The notes: generated by a model from the sequence alone, not told the origin. Shown: positions 1 through 6,607, counted from the stretch's first letter. The stretch: 8,511 bases of DNA from Acidobacteriota bacterium (GCA_030609765.1 JAUWTE010000105.1:1-8511); one strand, 5' to 3'. Program-made: numbers and translations.

Positions 1-137
1 AGGGCGTGCTGAATGTCATGCAGCCCACAGCCCCCGAGAAGCACGAGGGTGAAGGGGACGACGACCCCGAGGAGGGTCACGTCTGCCCCGAGCCGGTCTA
101 TTTCCTCGAACCCCAGGCGGCTGTCGCGCAGAAATGA
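1..137 (+). CDS. DUF4920-like lipoprotein, 3' end only (duplicate copy)
   Basis: This is the last 45 codons of a protein that enters from outside the window. Every residue matches the C-terminus of the complete gene at 612-1094, at an offset of 957 bp. The frame ends at the TGA at 135-137 and keeps the acidic stretch EGEGDDDPEE and the segment HVCPEPVYF. Only two bases differ inside the coding part, at 77 (GGT against GGA, both Gly) and 110 (GAA against GAG, both Glu). Both are silent third-position changes. This copy therefore either diverged very recently or is still selected as protein. Whether its 5' part is intact cannot be seen here. The function of the family is unknown; see the full copy for its domains. 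Confidence 0.8.
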   Translation, partial: GVLNVMQPTAPEKHEGEGDDDPEEGHVCPEPVYFLEPQAAVAQK

Positions 138-176
138 GTGTGTCGTAGCAGAGCTTTGGAGGCGGCGGGAATCGAA
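1..176. repeat. Tandem repeat unit end, copy 1 (957-bp offset)
   Basis: Bases 1-176 match 958-1133 with no gaps and three mismatches, at 77, 110 and 156. The match starts at the window edge, so its left limit is unknown. It ends sharply inside the tmRNA-like core, and beyond 176 the two copies diverge. The block carries the end of the DUF4920-like gene, a 16-bp spacer and the core. If this is a true tandem duplication, the unit is 957 bp (177-1133) and a second copy of 177-957 should lie just upstream of the window. Confidence 0.9.
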
Positions 177-177
177 T
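154..177 (-). repeat. tmRNA/tRNA 3'-end fragment, att-like core 1
   Basis: Read on the minus strand this is a T-loop TTCGATT, a 3' T-stem CCCGC, an acceptor strand CGCCTCC and a discriminator A, which is the usual 3' end of bacterial tmRNA (ssrA). No CCA is encoded. It has one change from core 2: T instead of G at 156. No 5' acceptor half or tRNA-like body lies nearby, so it is a fragment and not a functional RNA. The family resemblance is established knowledge; the role as an attachment scar is inference. Confidence 0.7.
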
Positions 178-195
178 CCGGCCACCATGGGACGC

Positions 196-453
196 CTACT
201 CGATCACGACGACCTTTTGGCTGGTCACGTTCTCGATTCCAGATCCGCTCACGACCAGACGGGCGAAATAGATCCCGCTCGGTACTTCGAGTCCGGCACC
301 GTCGCGTTTGTCTCATTCGATCGCGAAAGAGCCGGTCGCATGATACTCATCGATCAACGGGCGCACGAGTCGGCCGCGAAGATCGCACTTCAGGATCTTC
401 TGCAGCCACCCTTTCAGCCTAGGCATCTCGAATGAGATGATCTCACTCAAGGG
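196..453 (-). pseudogene. FlgD-like / type-A sorting C-terminal domain remnant
   Basis: On the minus strand one frame reads IISFEMPR, then DLRGRLVRPLIDE, HATGSFAIE, a stop, DKRDGAGLEVPSGIYFARL and finally QKVVVIE before a TAG at 196-198. This is the usual shape of a FlgD-like Ig or type-A sorting domain at the end of large secreted proteins. The family has WDGRDGxG where this frame has stop-DKRDGAG. The TGA at 313-315 therefore replaces the expected Trp codon TGG. The rest of the protein, which would lie toward 500-600, is not recognisable. The segment abuts core 1, only 18 bp from its end. I read it as the decayed tail of a secreted-protein gene trapped when neighbouring DNA was inserted. 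TGA recoding is unlikely because other genes here end with TGA and use TGG for Trp. Confidence 0.7.
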
Positions 454-532
454 TAGCAACCAGCCTCCCGACCCCTTGCTGTTTGAGCCTCCTCCCGAAT
501 TCAGGACGGAAGACGCGGTGTGATTCTCGGTG

Positions 533-560
533 TTGCGGATTCCCTGAAGCCGTGTACAAT
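533..560 (+). promoter_or_regulatory. Possible sigma70 promoter of the DUF4920-like gene
   Basis: A -10 hexamer TACAAT (555-560, five of six consensus bases) stands 16 bp after a weak -35 TTGCGG (533-538, three of six). It lies about 50 bp before the GTG start at 612. The -10 is good and the -35 poor, so this is a candidate only. Confidence 0.35.
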
Positions 561-611
561 CGTTGCTTGTCCCTCACCGGTCATGGGGTAGTCGATTCGG
601 GAGAGAAAACC

Positions 612-1094
612 GTGAGAACGTCTCTGGTCATCGGTCTACTGGTCATTTCAATCGCGAGCCTGGGCTGCAGCGGCAAGGGCAGGAAGTCAGCAGCCTGGAC
701 CGCCCCGGACAAGATCGAGGTCATTGATGGGGAGATCACGGCGGAGAAGCCCACCTCCATTCAGAAGATCATGGAGGATCCGGAAGCCTACGTGGGCAAG
801 ACGCTGCTGGTCGAGGGTCAGGTGACGGGCCGATGCCAGGGCAGCGGTTGCTGGGTCTCCCTGGACACCGGCGATCCCGACAACCCCTTCTACGTCAAGA
901 GCTCGGATCACTCCTTCACCTTCCCCGCTGCCGTAGAGGAGAAGCACGTCTGGGTCCAGGGCGTGCTGAATGTCATGCAGCCCACAGCCCCCGAGAAGCA
1001 CGAGGGTGAAGGGGACGACGACCCCGAGGAGGGACACGTCTGCCCCGAGCCGGTCTATTTCCTCGAGCCCCAGGCGGCTGTCGCGCAGAAATGA
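612..1094 (+). CDS. DUF4920-like OB-fold lipoprotein
   Basis: The product is a 160-residue exported protein of unknown function. I chose the GTG at 612 because it follows a GGGAGAG ribosome site by 6 nt and opens directly on a signal peptide: a hydrophobic stretch at residues 4-17 and then SLGC. The lipobox is imperfect, with Cys19 as the likely lipidated residue. The frame continues open upstream to an ATG at 483, but that part looks non-coding. Residues 50-113 resemble the DUF4920 or OB-fold pattern GKTLLVEGQVT, then CxxxxCWVSL, then a strand ending in VWVQGVL. After a linker rich in Glu and Asp (121-130) comes a short conserved tail. Cys75, Cys80 and Cys134 could form a metal site or a disulfide; this is speculative. 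It sits alone on the plus strand, with its stop 16 bp before core 2, and its end is duplicated at 1-137. Confidence 0.8.
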   Translation: MRTSLVIGLLVISIASLGCSGKGRKSAAWTAPDKIEVIDGEITAEKPTSIQKIMEDPEAYVGKTLLVEGQVTGRCQGSGCWVSLDTGDPDNPFYVKSSDHSFTFPAAVEEKHVWVQGVLNVMQPTAPEKHEGEGDDDPEEGHVCPEPVYFLEPQAAVAQK

Positions 1095-1133
1095 GTGTGT
1101 CGTAGCAGAGCTGTGGAGGCGGCGGGAATCGAA
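958..1133. repeat. Tandem repeat unit end, copy 2 (957-bp offset)
   Basis: This is the second copy of the block at 1-176: the end of the DUF4920-like gene, spacer and tmRNA-like core. Similarity stops at 1133, within the core, exactly where recombination at an att site would place a junction. Confidence 0.9.
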
Positions 1134-1136
1134 CCC
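1111..1136 (-). repeat. tmRNA/tRNA 3'-end fragment, att-like core 2
   Basis: This is the best-preserved core. On the minus strand the 5' T-stem GTGGG pairs with the 3' T-stem CCCGC (one G-U wobble) around TTCGATT, followed by CGCCTCC and A. The sequence feeding into the T-stem on its 5' side is the TGGAGAC-repeat block at 1135-1166 and not a tmRNA body, so it is a truncated 3' end. It separates module 1 from the kinase module. Confidence 0.75.
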
Positions 1137-1166
1137 ACCCCAGTCGTGGAGACATCGTGGAGACGA
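1135..1166. repeat. 32-bp core-adjacent repeat, copy 1, with paired TGGAGAC motifs
   Basis: This block matches 6991-7022 at 30 of 32 positions (mismatches at 1156 and 1157). It contains two TGGAGAC motifs at 1147 and 1158, 11 bp apart and so on the same helical face. The first 16 bases of that pair, TGGAGACATCGTGGAG, recur exactly at 6844-6859. Next to an att-like core, repeated same-face motifs could be arm-type recombinase sites; this is inference. Confidence 0.65.
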
Positions 1167-1173
1167 CCGCCAT

Positions 1174-1189
1174 GACTTCTCTTGAAGTC
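1174..1189 (-). repeat. Small perfect hairpin after kinase 1
   Basis: GACTTC and GAAGTC form a 6-bp stem around a 4-nt loop, 20-35 bp beyond the kinase stop codon. No T-run follows on the minus strand, so it is at best a weak terminator or an RNA-stabilising hairpin. Confidence 0.3.
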
Positions 1190-1208
1190 CCGACCTTGCG
1201 ACGCTTGT

Positions 1209-3890
1209 CTAGAAGTCTGTATCGGATCCGCTGAGCCCATCTTCAGACCAGCCCGGGGGGACAACAAAGAGCACATCGTCGGCAGCGCCCTCGCTGCGAG
1301 CTTCTCTCCTCGACTCGAAGCGGAAACCCCGGCCACCATTATCGACCCTGTCTGACCCGACGGCATACAGCAGCGGCTCGTCATTGACAATCCGGTAAAC
1401 GAAGTCGTGGCCGTAGTAGTTCCGGCAATACGGCTCCGGCTCAAACAAGGTCAGCGCGTCGTCTATGCTCTCCGGCCACACACCCTGTGAATGCCGGAAA
1501 ACACTGATCGCGACCGCGATCACCATCGCGTCCCGATTCATCTGGGCCTCACGCAGAAGCTCGAGAGCGCGCGTGAAGTTTGGCATCAAAGGGTCGAGAG
1601 CCGGGTGGTTGTCCTGGAGCTCCCTCATCACCCGGTCGCCTTCGGCCCTGATTTCGCGAAAGCTAGCGTTTTGTTGGACACGCAGCCGATCACACAACTC
1701 CGTAATGATCGAGATCGCCTGCTCGTAGTCCAGCGCGTCCGCATCCGCGATCATGGCTTGTGACGGATCGGCGTACGGGTTCTCTTCGACCCCCGCCTCG
1801 TCCATCAGGTCGCGGAGACGGGTGAGATCCAACCGGGCAGGAGCCCGGTCACTCGTCCTCACGAATGCCTCGTTCAGTATCTGTCGCAACGCGCGCACCT
1901 CACTGATGTAGCCATGTTCGTAGTCGGGAAGCGGTGGGGCCTGCCGAAAAAACACCACGTAGGCAGGCGGGAGGGATCCGTTCGCGACCGCGTCAGTCAC
2001 CATCCATCGGTACGCGTTGTGGATCATGTTCCGGCAGGCGATCTCGACCAACCTGCTGATCAAGGTGGCGCTATCGCCCGCGTATCGCGAGATGCGCACG
2101 CCGGCGTCCAGATTCTCGATCGCCATATCGCTGTTGCCTTCGTCGTGGTGAACGAACGCGCTCGCGGTGAGCGCTCCCACACCGAACCGCGTGTCTCGGA
2201 GAGATGGCAGGAGATTGTGGACCAGGAGGTCACCACCGGATGAGGTGCCAAGGTCGAAGCGATGTTGCCTGGTCGCCTCGACGAGGCGGCTCACGCCATC
2301 CCGGTTCGCTCGGACCCAGGCCACCGCGACGGGATCCCTGGGCCGGTCTGGGTGTCTCGCACACGACATGACAGCGTCCCGGGTCTGTGTGTTGAGCGTT
2401 GCAAAACCGGTGACGGGGACGCTATCCGGGGTCGTTGGGAACAGTCCGGTGATCCACTCGGTCGCTTCCAAGTATGTCGCCTCCGGGGAGTCCTGGGGAT
2501 ATTGCTGGTGGATCTCTCTTGGCAGCAGCGCCGCCAGATCCTCCGCACGCCGCAACTGAGGAATGATGGCCTGGTACTCCTCGAAGCTCTTGATGACCTC
2601 GGTACGGGCCGTTTCCAAATGGAATCGCGCGTTCGCCCCAGCCGTCTCAGCGCGCCGCCAAAGCGTCACCGAGGTGACCAGCCCGATCAGGATCACGGCG
2701 ACAAACCCCACACCCACCGCCACCGGCACCTTATGGCGCATCAGCTGCTTCCGCATCAGGTAGCCGAACGAGTCGCGCTTGGCCTCGATGGGTTGACCGC
2801 TGAGGTAGTGCTGTACATCTCTGGCCAGCTCACCGGCGGATTGGTATCGTCGCTCGCGGTCCTTGCTCAAGCACTTGAGTACGATGGTGTCGACCTCATT
2901 GTTGATCTGCCGCCTGAGTGTGCTCGGCTTTCGCGGCTCGGTCCGCATGATCCGGCCCAGCACGTCGTGCATGGGCCCGGTAACCTCGTACGGAAACAAG
3001 CCGGTGAGAATCTGATATAGAATGACACCTAGGGAGTAAACGTCGGTGCGCACGTCGATCTTGTCGGGCATCCCCTCCGCCTGTTCCGGCGATGCCCAGG
3101 GCAGTGAACCGATGAACTGTCCGGTCATGGTCATCATCGATGCTTCGGAGTCGCTCAAAGGCACCTTGGCAAGACCGAAGTCCAGAATGTGAGGCTCACC
3201 CACGCTGTCGATGCGGATGTTGCTCGGTTTCAGGTCCCGATGGATGATCCCTGCTAGGTGTGCTGCGCTGACCGCACCACAGATCTTCTTGAACAACTGC
3301 AAGGTCTCATTGATCGATCCCGGAGCATTGGGACTCTGAATGTACTCGTCGAGGGACTGACCGGCGATGTAGTCCATGACCAGGTAGTGGCCGCCCGTCG
3401 CGGTGCCGCTGTCGTAAATCGTGACGATGTTCGGGTGATTGAGCTGGGCGAGAACCTTCACCTCGAGGTCGAAGCGGGCCCCGTCACTCCGACTGGCGAA
3501 GGCACCCTCCCTCATCAACTTGATGGCCACCTTGCGCTGCGTGGACTTCTGGACGGCCACGTAGACGACGCCCTGGCCGCCTTCGCTCAGCTTCCGCACG
3601 ATCCTGTAGCCGGGGATGAGGTCCCGCAATTCGTGGCTCGGGAGCCCTGATTGGACATCGATGGTCTCGGCGCCGGATGTGGCTAGGCCGTGGGCTTCGT
3701 TTTCACGCTCGATGGCGGAGAGTCTCGCAAGTTCATAACCGAGTTCGGGCATCAAATCGGGATGCTCGGCACTCACGTCCTTTCCGCTGACGCACTCACC
3801 GGCGGCATGTCGTGAGAGATAGTCGACGATCACCGCACGGATGCGCTCTTCTCGAGAGTCGGGAATCTGTCCGGAAGAATCAGCGGGCAT
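1209..3890 (-). CDS. Receptor-type Ser/Thr protein kinase (planctomycete-like)
   Basis: This is a membrane-spanning Hanks-type kinase of 893 residues that should phosphorylate Ser/Thr on cytoplasmic proteins. I chose the ATG at 3890 because GGAGG stands 8 nt upstream; the frame is open 90 bases further but lacks such support. A 93-residue N-terminal region precedes the kinase domain (about 94-360). Visible there are the glycine loop SEGGQGVVY (102-110; the first Gly is Ser), VAIK Lys124, Glu143, HRD Asp219 with KPSN, DFG 237-239, SPE 267-269 and Asp283, so it should be active. A single membrane helix lies at about 388-410. The remaining 480 residues are probably periplasmic, helical, with no domain I can name. 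Near the end, PLLYAVGSDRVDNGG then DDVLFVVPP recalls planctomycete secreted proteins with pseudopilin-like tails. It is the only gene of module 2. No clear promoter was found in the 225 bp before it. Confidence 0.93.
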   Translation of the reverse strand: MPADSSGQIPDSREERIRAVIVDYLSRHAAGECVSGKDVSAEHPDLMPELGYELARLSAIERENEAHGLATSGAETIDVQSGLPSHELRDLIPGYRIVRKLSEGGQGVVYVAVQKSTQRKVAIKLMREGAFASRSDGARFDLEVKVLAQLNHPNIVTIYDSGTATGGHYLVMDYIAGQSLDEYIQSPNAPGSINETLQLFKKICGAVSAAHLAGIIHRDLKPSNIRIDSVGEPHILDFGLAKVPLSDSEASMMTMTGQFIGSLPWASPEQAEGMPDKIDVRTDVYSLGVILYQILTGLFPYEVTGPMHDVLGRIMRTEPRKPSTLRRQINNEVDTIVLKCLSKDRERRYQSAGELARDVQHYLSGQPIEAKRDSFGYLMRKQLMRHKVPVAVGVGFVAVILIGLVTSVTLWRRAETAGANARFHLETARTEVIKSFEEYQAIIPQLRRAEDLAALLPREIHQQYPQDSPEATYLEATEWITGLFPTTPDSVPVTGFATLNTQTRDAVMSCARHPDRPRDPVAVAWVRANRDGVSRLVEATRQHRFDLGTSSGGDLLVHNLLPSLRDTRFGVGALTASAFVHHDEGNSDMAIENLDAGVRISRYAGDSATLISRLVEIACRNMIHNAYRWMVTDAVANGSLPPAYVVFFRQAPPLPDYEHGYISEVRALRQILNEAFVRTSDRAPARLDLTRLRDLMDEAGVEENPYADPSQAMIADADALDYEQAISIITELCDRLRVQQNASFREIRAEGDRVMRELQDNHPALDPLMPNFTRALELLREAQMNRDAMVIAVAISVFRHSQGVWPESIDDALTLFEPEPYCRNYYGHDFVYRIVNDEPLLYAVGSDRVDNGGRGFRFESRREARSEGAADDVLFVVPPGWSEDGLSGSDTDF

Positions 3891-4083
3891 CGCCTCTGCC
3901 TCCACCCAGCCCGTTACAGGAAGGACACGCGTAAGTGCAACTCTGTACGCTCGAGACCTCGGTTCGAATGACCTTACCATGCAACGTCATATCGAGCGCG
4001 GTAGTCAACACTGACCTACCGGGAGAGCAGAGAGGCCTTCAGACGACGGGCGGGAAGAGACAGGGGGAAGATCGAGGACTCAG

Positions 4084-4105
4084 TGTTCTAACGTTTTGCA
4101 GAACA
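4084..4105. repeat. Short inverted repeat beside core 3
   Basis: TGTTCT (4084-4089) and AGAACA (4100-4105) form a perfect 6-bp inverted repeat around 10 nt, ending 10 bp before core 3. It could be a recombinase or regulator site near the junction, or chance. Cores 2 and 4 have no matching repeat in the same place. Confidence 0.3.
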
Positions 4106-4115
4106 ACACGATAAC

Positions 4116-4140
4116 CTGTGGAGGCGGCGGGAATCAAACC
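4116..4140 (-). repeat. tmRNA/tRNA 3'-end fragment, att-like core 3
   Basis: It has the same minus-strand layout as core 2: GGTTTGATT, CCCGC, CGCCTCC, A. The T-loop has one change (TTTGATT instead of TTCGATT), which would harm a working tmRNA. It lies between the 5' flank of kinase 1 and the 3' end of the methyltransferase gene, and separates modules 2 and 3. Confidence 0.7.
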
Positions 4141-4170
4141 CGATCAGGATGCAAGCCATAGCCCACGCTC

Positions 4171-4878
4171 TCAACCACCTCGTGTAGCCAGGAGGACGAA
4201 GTTGGTATCCTCCGTTCCCATGTGCGGGTTGCGGAACGTCACCTCCTCGATCCGCACACTGGAGAAGGCCGCGCGCAGATCGATCATGAACGCTTCCCGC
4301 GGCGGGTCGGCCGACCAGAAGGAGAAGATGCCGCCGGGACGCAGGTGCTCGCCTAGGGCGGCAACGCCGCGGGCGGTGTAGAAGCGCGAGTGCGCGGGCT
4401 GAAGGAGATCTTCTGTCGAGTGATCGATGTCGACCAGAACGGCATCATAGATCCCGGCGCGAGGAGCATCGCCCTCCGGCGGACCGATCAGGTCGAAGAA
4501 GTCAGCCTGCAGTAGCCGGCAGCGGGGATCTGCGCAGAGCTGTGCGCCCAGTGGAACCAACCCCTTGCGGTGCCAGTCGACAACCGGGGCGAGGAGTTCG
4601 ACCACCGTCACCGAGCGGACGTTCGGGAAGGCCAGTGCCGCCCGCGCCGTGTAGCCCAATCCCAACCCCCCTACCAGCACGTCGCAGCTGCGGTCGCCCA
4701 ACTCGGCGAGTGCCAGGTCGGCCAGCGCGATCTCGGAGCGATTGACGCGGCTCGACATCAGGAACTCACCGGCCAGACGCACCTCGTAGACGACGTCGCC
4801 TGAGACGGGCGCCTCGCGCCGCCACAGGGTCAACTCGCCCAGGGGCGTCTGCTGATAGTCAAGTTCGTCGAATCTCAC
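4171..4878 (-). CDS. Spermidine-synthase-like SAM-fold protein (putative methyltransferase)
   Basis: This cytoplasmic Rossmann-fold protein belongs to the spermidine/spermine-synthase-like group. Counting from the GTG at 4878 (235 residues), the N-terminal mini-domain reads FDELDYQQTPLGEL and EFLMSS. The cofactor loop VGGLGLGYT (69-77) follows, then VTVVE (90-94), QADFFDLI, DAVLVDID (145-152) and LRPGGIFSFWS. True aminopropyltransferases carry GGGDG and a catalytic acidic pair. Here the loop is GGLGLG, so an orphan methyltransferase or an unknown reaction is more likely than polyamine synthesis. The start is uncertain: TTG 4890, ATG 5016 and TTG 5025 are also in frame. I prefer 4878 because family-like sequence begins there and the DNA just upstream is a 13-bp inverted repeat. 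It shares the strand of the hip genes but lies 228 bp away, and its stop is 30 bp from core 3. Confidence 0.8.
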   Translation of the reverse strand: MRFDELDYQQTPLGELTLWRREAPVSGDVVYEVRLAGEFLMSSRVNRSEIALADLALAELGDRSCDVLVGGLGLGYTARAALAFPNVRSVTVVELLAPVVDWHRKGLVPLGAQLCADPRCRLLQADFFDLIGPPEGDAPRAGIYDAVLVDIDHSTEDLLQPAHSRFYTARGVAALGEHLRPGGIFSFWSADPPREAFMIDLRAAFSSVRIEEVTFRNPHMGTEDTNFVLLATRGG

Positions 4879-4901
4879 CGGCTTCCCCAAGGGCCCGGAG
4901 G

Positions 4902-4953
4902 GCGGTTCGAATTCCCTGCGACTGTGGACCCGGACGCAAAGAATTCGAACCGC
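4902..4953. repeat. 13-bp perfect inverted repeat upstream of the methyltransferase
   Basis: GCGGTTCGAATTC (4902-4914) and GAATTCGAACCGC (4941-4953) are perfect reverse complements around a 26-nt spacer. Each arm contains GGTTCGAAT, the universal T-loop sequence of tRNAs. The spacer contains CTGTGGA, as do the att-like cores. It may be an operator, a transcript hairpin or a relic of a tRNA-end site. I could not fold either arm into a proper 5-bp T-stem. Confidence 0.6.
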
Positions 4954-5106
4954 GGCCGAGGTAGCAGTCGAGGTGGCCCTCACGGACACGGCGACACCAC
5001 CACGATACCAGGACATCGCCTGCAAAGCGCATCATTTGAACGAGCTTGGCCGTGAGGCACCGATGTTCGTCCGGTCCTGGCTGTCACGGCGCGGGGAACA
5101 CTGCAT

Positions 5107-6051
5107 CTAGATCCGCAGAACGGAGCGCCGCATTTCCAGCAGATCCAGGTAGGTTCTCTTCTCAGATTCATCGAGGAACGAGTCTCGAAGGAGCCCCTTC
5201 CACTGGGGGATCGCCCCGCTTAGCCGACTCAGAGTATGGTCGATTTCCGGGATGGGCAGGCTAAGCCTTTCGGCAGCGAGATAGTCGATCAAGAGGCGCC
5301 GGCTCAGGTTCCGCCTTTTCCCCTTCAGCGGAAGGGCGACTTCCTCGATGTCTTCCAGCTTCTTGCCGAGCGCCACGTACGTCACCGTCGTACTGAGGAA
5401 GTCGTATGCAGGTGCCAGTTCTGTCTTGCCCGAACGCGTGATGAGAGAGAAGTTCTTCAGGTGCATGTCCTCGTTGCCAACCAGGTAGTTGAACAGGATC
5501 CGCAGAAGGAGTCGCGCCCGTTCGATGGGTGGAAAGGTGCAATAGTCAAGGAGGGCAATTAGGCGTTCCATGCTGTACGCGTACTTGGTCTCACGCTCGC
5601 GACCGGCCAGTTGGGCAAAGTCCTCCGTGGCCAGCTTCTCCCCTCGAACCGCGCGGTCGAATCGCTTGATGAAATAGGTCAGCGTTTGGTCCTTGCAGTA
5701 GAGCAGCCCGTGAAGCGGGACTTCGATTCCGGCCAGGGCGGCCATCTTCATGGTGACATCTTCGTTCTCGGGAAGCTGCGGGAAGGTGGCATGTTGCGGT
5801 TTGAGAAGGAACCGCCCGCCCCGATCGACGAGCTCAAAGGTCCTTGTCCCCACCTTAAGACGCGCGCTGAGCTTCGGCTGGACCCCCTGAATCGAGAGAC
5901 GCCCCGCGCGGAGCACTGCTTCGCGCCTTTGCTCATCGGCGCTATAAGGCAGATCCACCAGCCCGTCCAGCCGCGGTGAAAGTTGTCGTAAGCCGCGTGC
6001 CGAGTAGCGGTCCTCACCACAGGGTTCATACGTAATAGGGCATCGATTCAT
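5107..6051 (-). CDS. hipT: HipT-type Ser/Thr kinase toxin (HipA C-terminal kinase domain)
   Basis: This is the toxin of a HipBST system, 314 residues. In E. coli the HipT kinase phosphorylates tryptophanyl-tRNA synthetase and stops translation; the target here is inferred. It holds only the HipA kinase core, without the N-terminal subdomain, which is the separate hipS upstream. Visible are the glycine-rich loop SIQGVQPKL (53-61), with Ser53 a likely autophosphorylation site, a nucleotide-binding Lys84 in RFLLKPQ, the catalytic segment GNEDMHLKN with Asp195 and Asn200, and the metal-binding Asp217 in PAYDF. All residues needed for activity are present. The ATG at 6051 overlaps the hipS stop by ATGA, with GAGG 7 nt upstream, so translation is coupled. 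A full-length HipA broken by a frameshift is the alternative, but the clean overlap and ribosome site argue against it. Confidence 0.88.
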   Translation of the reverse strand: MNRCPITYEPCGEDRYSARGLRQLSPRLDGLVDLPYSADEQRREAVLRAGRLSIQGVQPKLSARLKVGTRTFELVDRGGRFLLKPQHATFPQLPENEDVTMKMAALAGIEVPLHGLLYCKDQTLTYFIKRFDRAVRGEKLATEDFAQLAGRERETKYAYSMERLIALLDYCTFPPIERARLLLRILFNYLVGNEDMHLKNFSLITRSGKTELAPAYDFLSTTVTYVALGKKLEDIEEVALPLKGKRRNLSRRLLIDYLAAERLSLPIPEIDHTLSRLSGAIPQWKGLLRDSFLDESEKRTYLDLLEMRRSVLRI

Positions 6052-6359
6052 TGCGATGCCTCGACGGTGATGGCTCCGATCAGTTCTCCGCCGACAGCCA
6101 AGAGCTGAGCAAAACGGTCTTTCGCATCGATCTTGTGCTGGCGGAGGAGCCCGTCGAGCATCTCGCCCTCAGGCAGCAGTCCATCGAAGAACGCGGGAAA
6201 CCCTCTGAACTCATAGGGCTCGGATCGGACCGGCATGGTTCGGGATATCGGCTCACCCTGGTATCCTGCCTGGTACGTGAAGCGATACATGATCCCTGGG
6301 TCTAGTTCCTCAAACACCCCCGCCGGGATACTGTGCATCAGGACCCTGGCGCGTCTCAT
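6048..6359 (-). CDS. hipS: HipS-like antitoxin (HipA N-terminal subdomain homologue)
   Basis: This 103-residue protein corresponds to the N-terminal subdomain of HipA (HipA_N/Couple_hipA). In E. coli HipBST the small HipS, not HipB, is the main antitoxin and blocks the HipT active site. Supporting sequence is the family motif FRGFPAFFDGLLPEGEMLDGLL (50-71), then DRFAQLLAVGGELIGAITV (81-99). An N-terminal beta stretch includes GVFEEL and YRFTY. The ATG at 6359 overlaps the hipB stop by ATGA, with GGAGGG 5 nt before it. The gene in turn overlaps hipT by ATGA, so the three are co-translated. The protein contains no tryptophan, whereas, from memory, the E. coli HipS inhibitory contact uses one. 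The mode of inhibition may therefore differ. Confidence 0.85.
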   Translation of the reverse strand: MRRARVLMHSIPAGVFEELDPGIMYRFTYQAGYQGEPISRTMPVRSEPYEFRGFPAFFDGLLPEGEMLDGLLRQHKIDAKDRFAQLLAVGGELIGAITVEASQ

Positions 6360-6607
6360 GACGGCCCTCCGACTCTCCGCCTTTCTGGCAAGGGCATCAC
6401 CGCGACGTCACCCAGGGGACTGTGCAATTCAAGCCGGATGTTCACGACGGCAAGGACGCGAAGAAGCGTGTCAAGTCGGACAGTGGTCTTGCCCTTTTCG
6501 ATGTCGAATACCGCCGTCTTGCCGACACCGGCCAGACGAGCCAGTTCGATTTGAGTGATCCCGCTCTTCTTGCGGCAGGCGCGAAGGAGAGCACCCGGAC
6601 TATCCAT
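6356..6607 (-). CDS. hipB: HipB-like Xre-family antitoxin and repressor
   Basis: This 83-residue Cro/C1-type helix-turn-helix protein is the DNA-binding member of the HipBST operon. I chose the ATG at 6607 because AGGAG lies 7 nt upstream; a longer frame to 6646 would run into the operator palindrome. The HTH spans about residues 5-58. The second helix is TQIELARLAG (18-27) and the recognition helix lies in GKTAVFDIEKGK (29-40). The tail is rich in Pro and Arg (72-83) and probably disordered. It is first in the operon, as in known HipBST loci, and overlaps hipS. Known HipB proteins bind operator palindromes upstream and repress their own operon. Two suitable palindromes flank the promoter here (6640-6663 and 6714-6729), so autorepression is a strong inference. 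Confidence 0.9.
   Translation of the reverse strand: MDSPGALLRACRKKSGITQIELARLAGVGKTAVFDIEKGKTTVRLDTLLRVLAVVNIRLELHSPLGDVAVMPLPERRRVGGPS

Noticed and set aside
154..177. A complete tmRNA or tRNA gene at any of the four cores
   Set aside because: Only the 3' T-arm and acceptor strand are present. No matching 5' acceptor half, anticodon arm or tag-peptide frame lies within reach.
313..315. TGA read as Trp in the FlgD-like remnant
   Set aside because: Several genes here end in TGA and use TGG for Trp, and the upstream part of the protein is missing.
2262..3020. 252-codon open frame on the plus strand
   Set aside because: It lies wholly inside the well-supported kinase 1 on the other strand and shows no family sequence; it is a GC-driven shadow.
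3960..3968. GGTTCGAAT upstream of kinase 1 as another tRNA-end scar
   Set aside because: Only nine bases match a T-loop, no T-stem or acceptor strand follows, and the core CTGTGGAGG is absent.
5049..5090. Inverted repeat GCCGTGA/TCACGGC after hipT as a terminator
   Set aside because: The stem is 7 bp with a 28-nt loop and no T-run follows.
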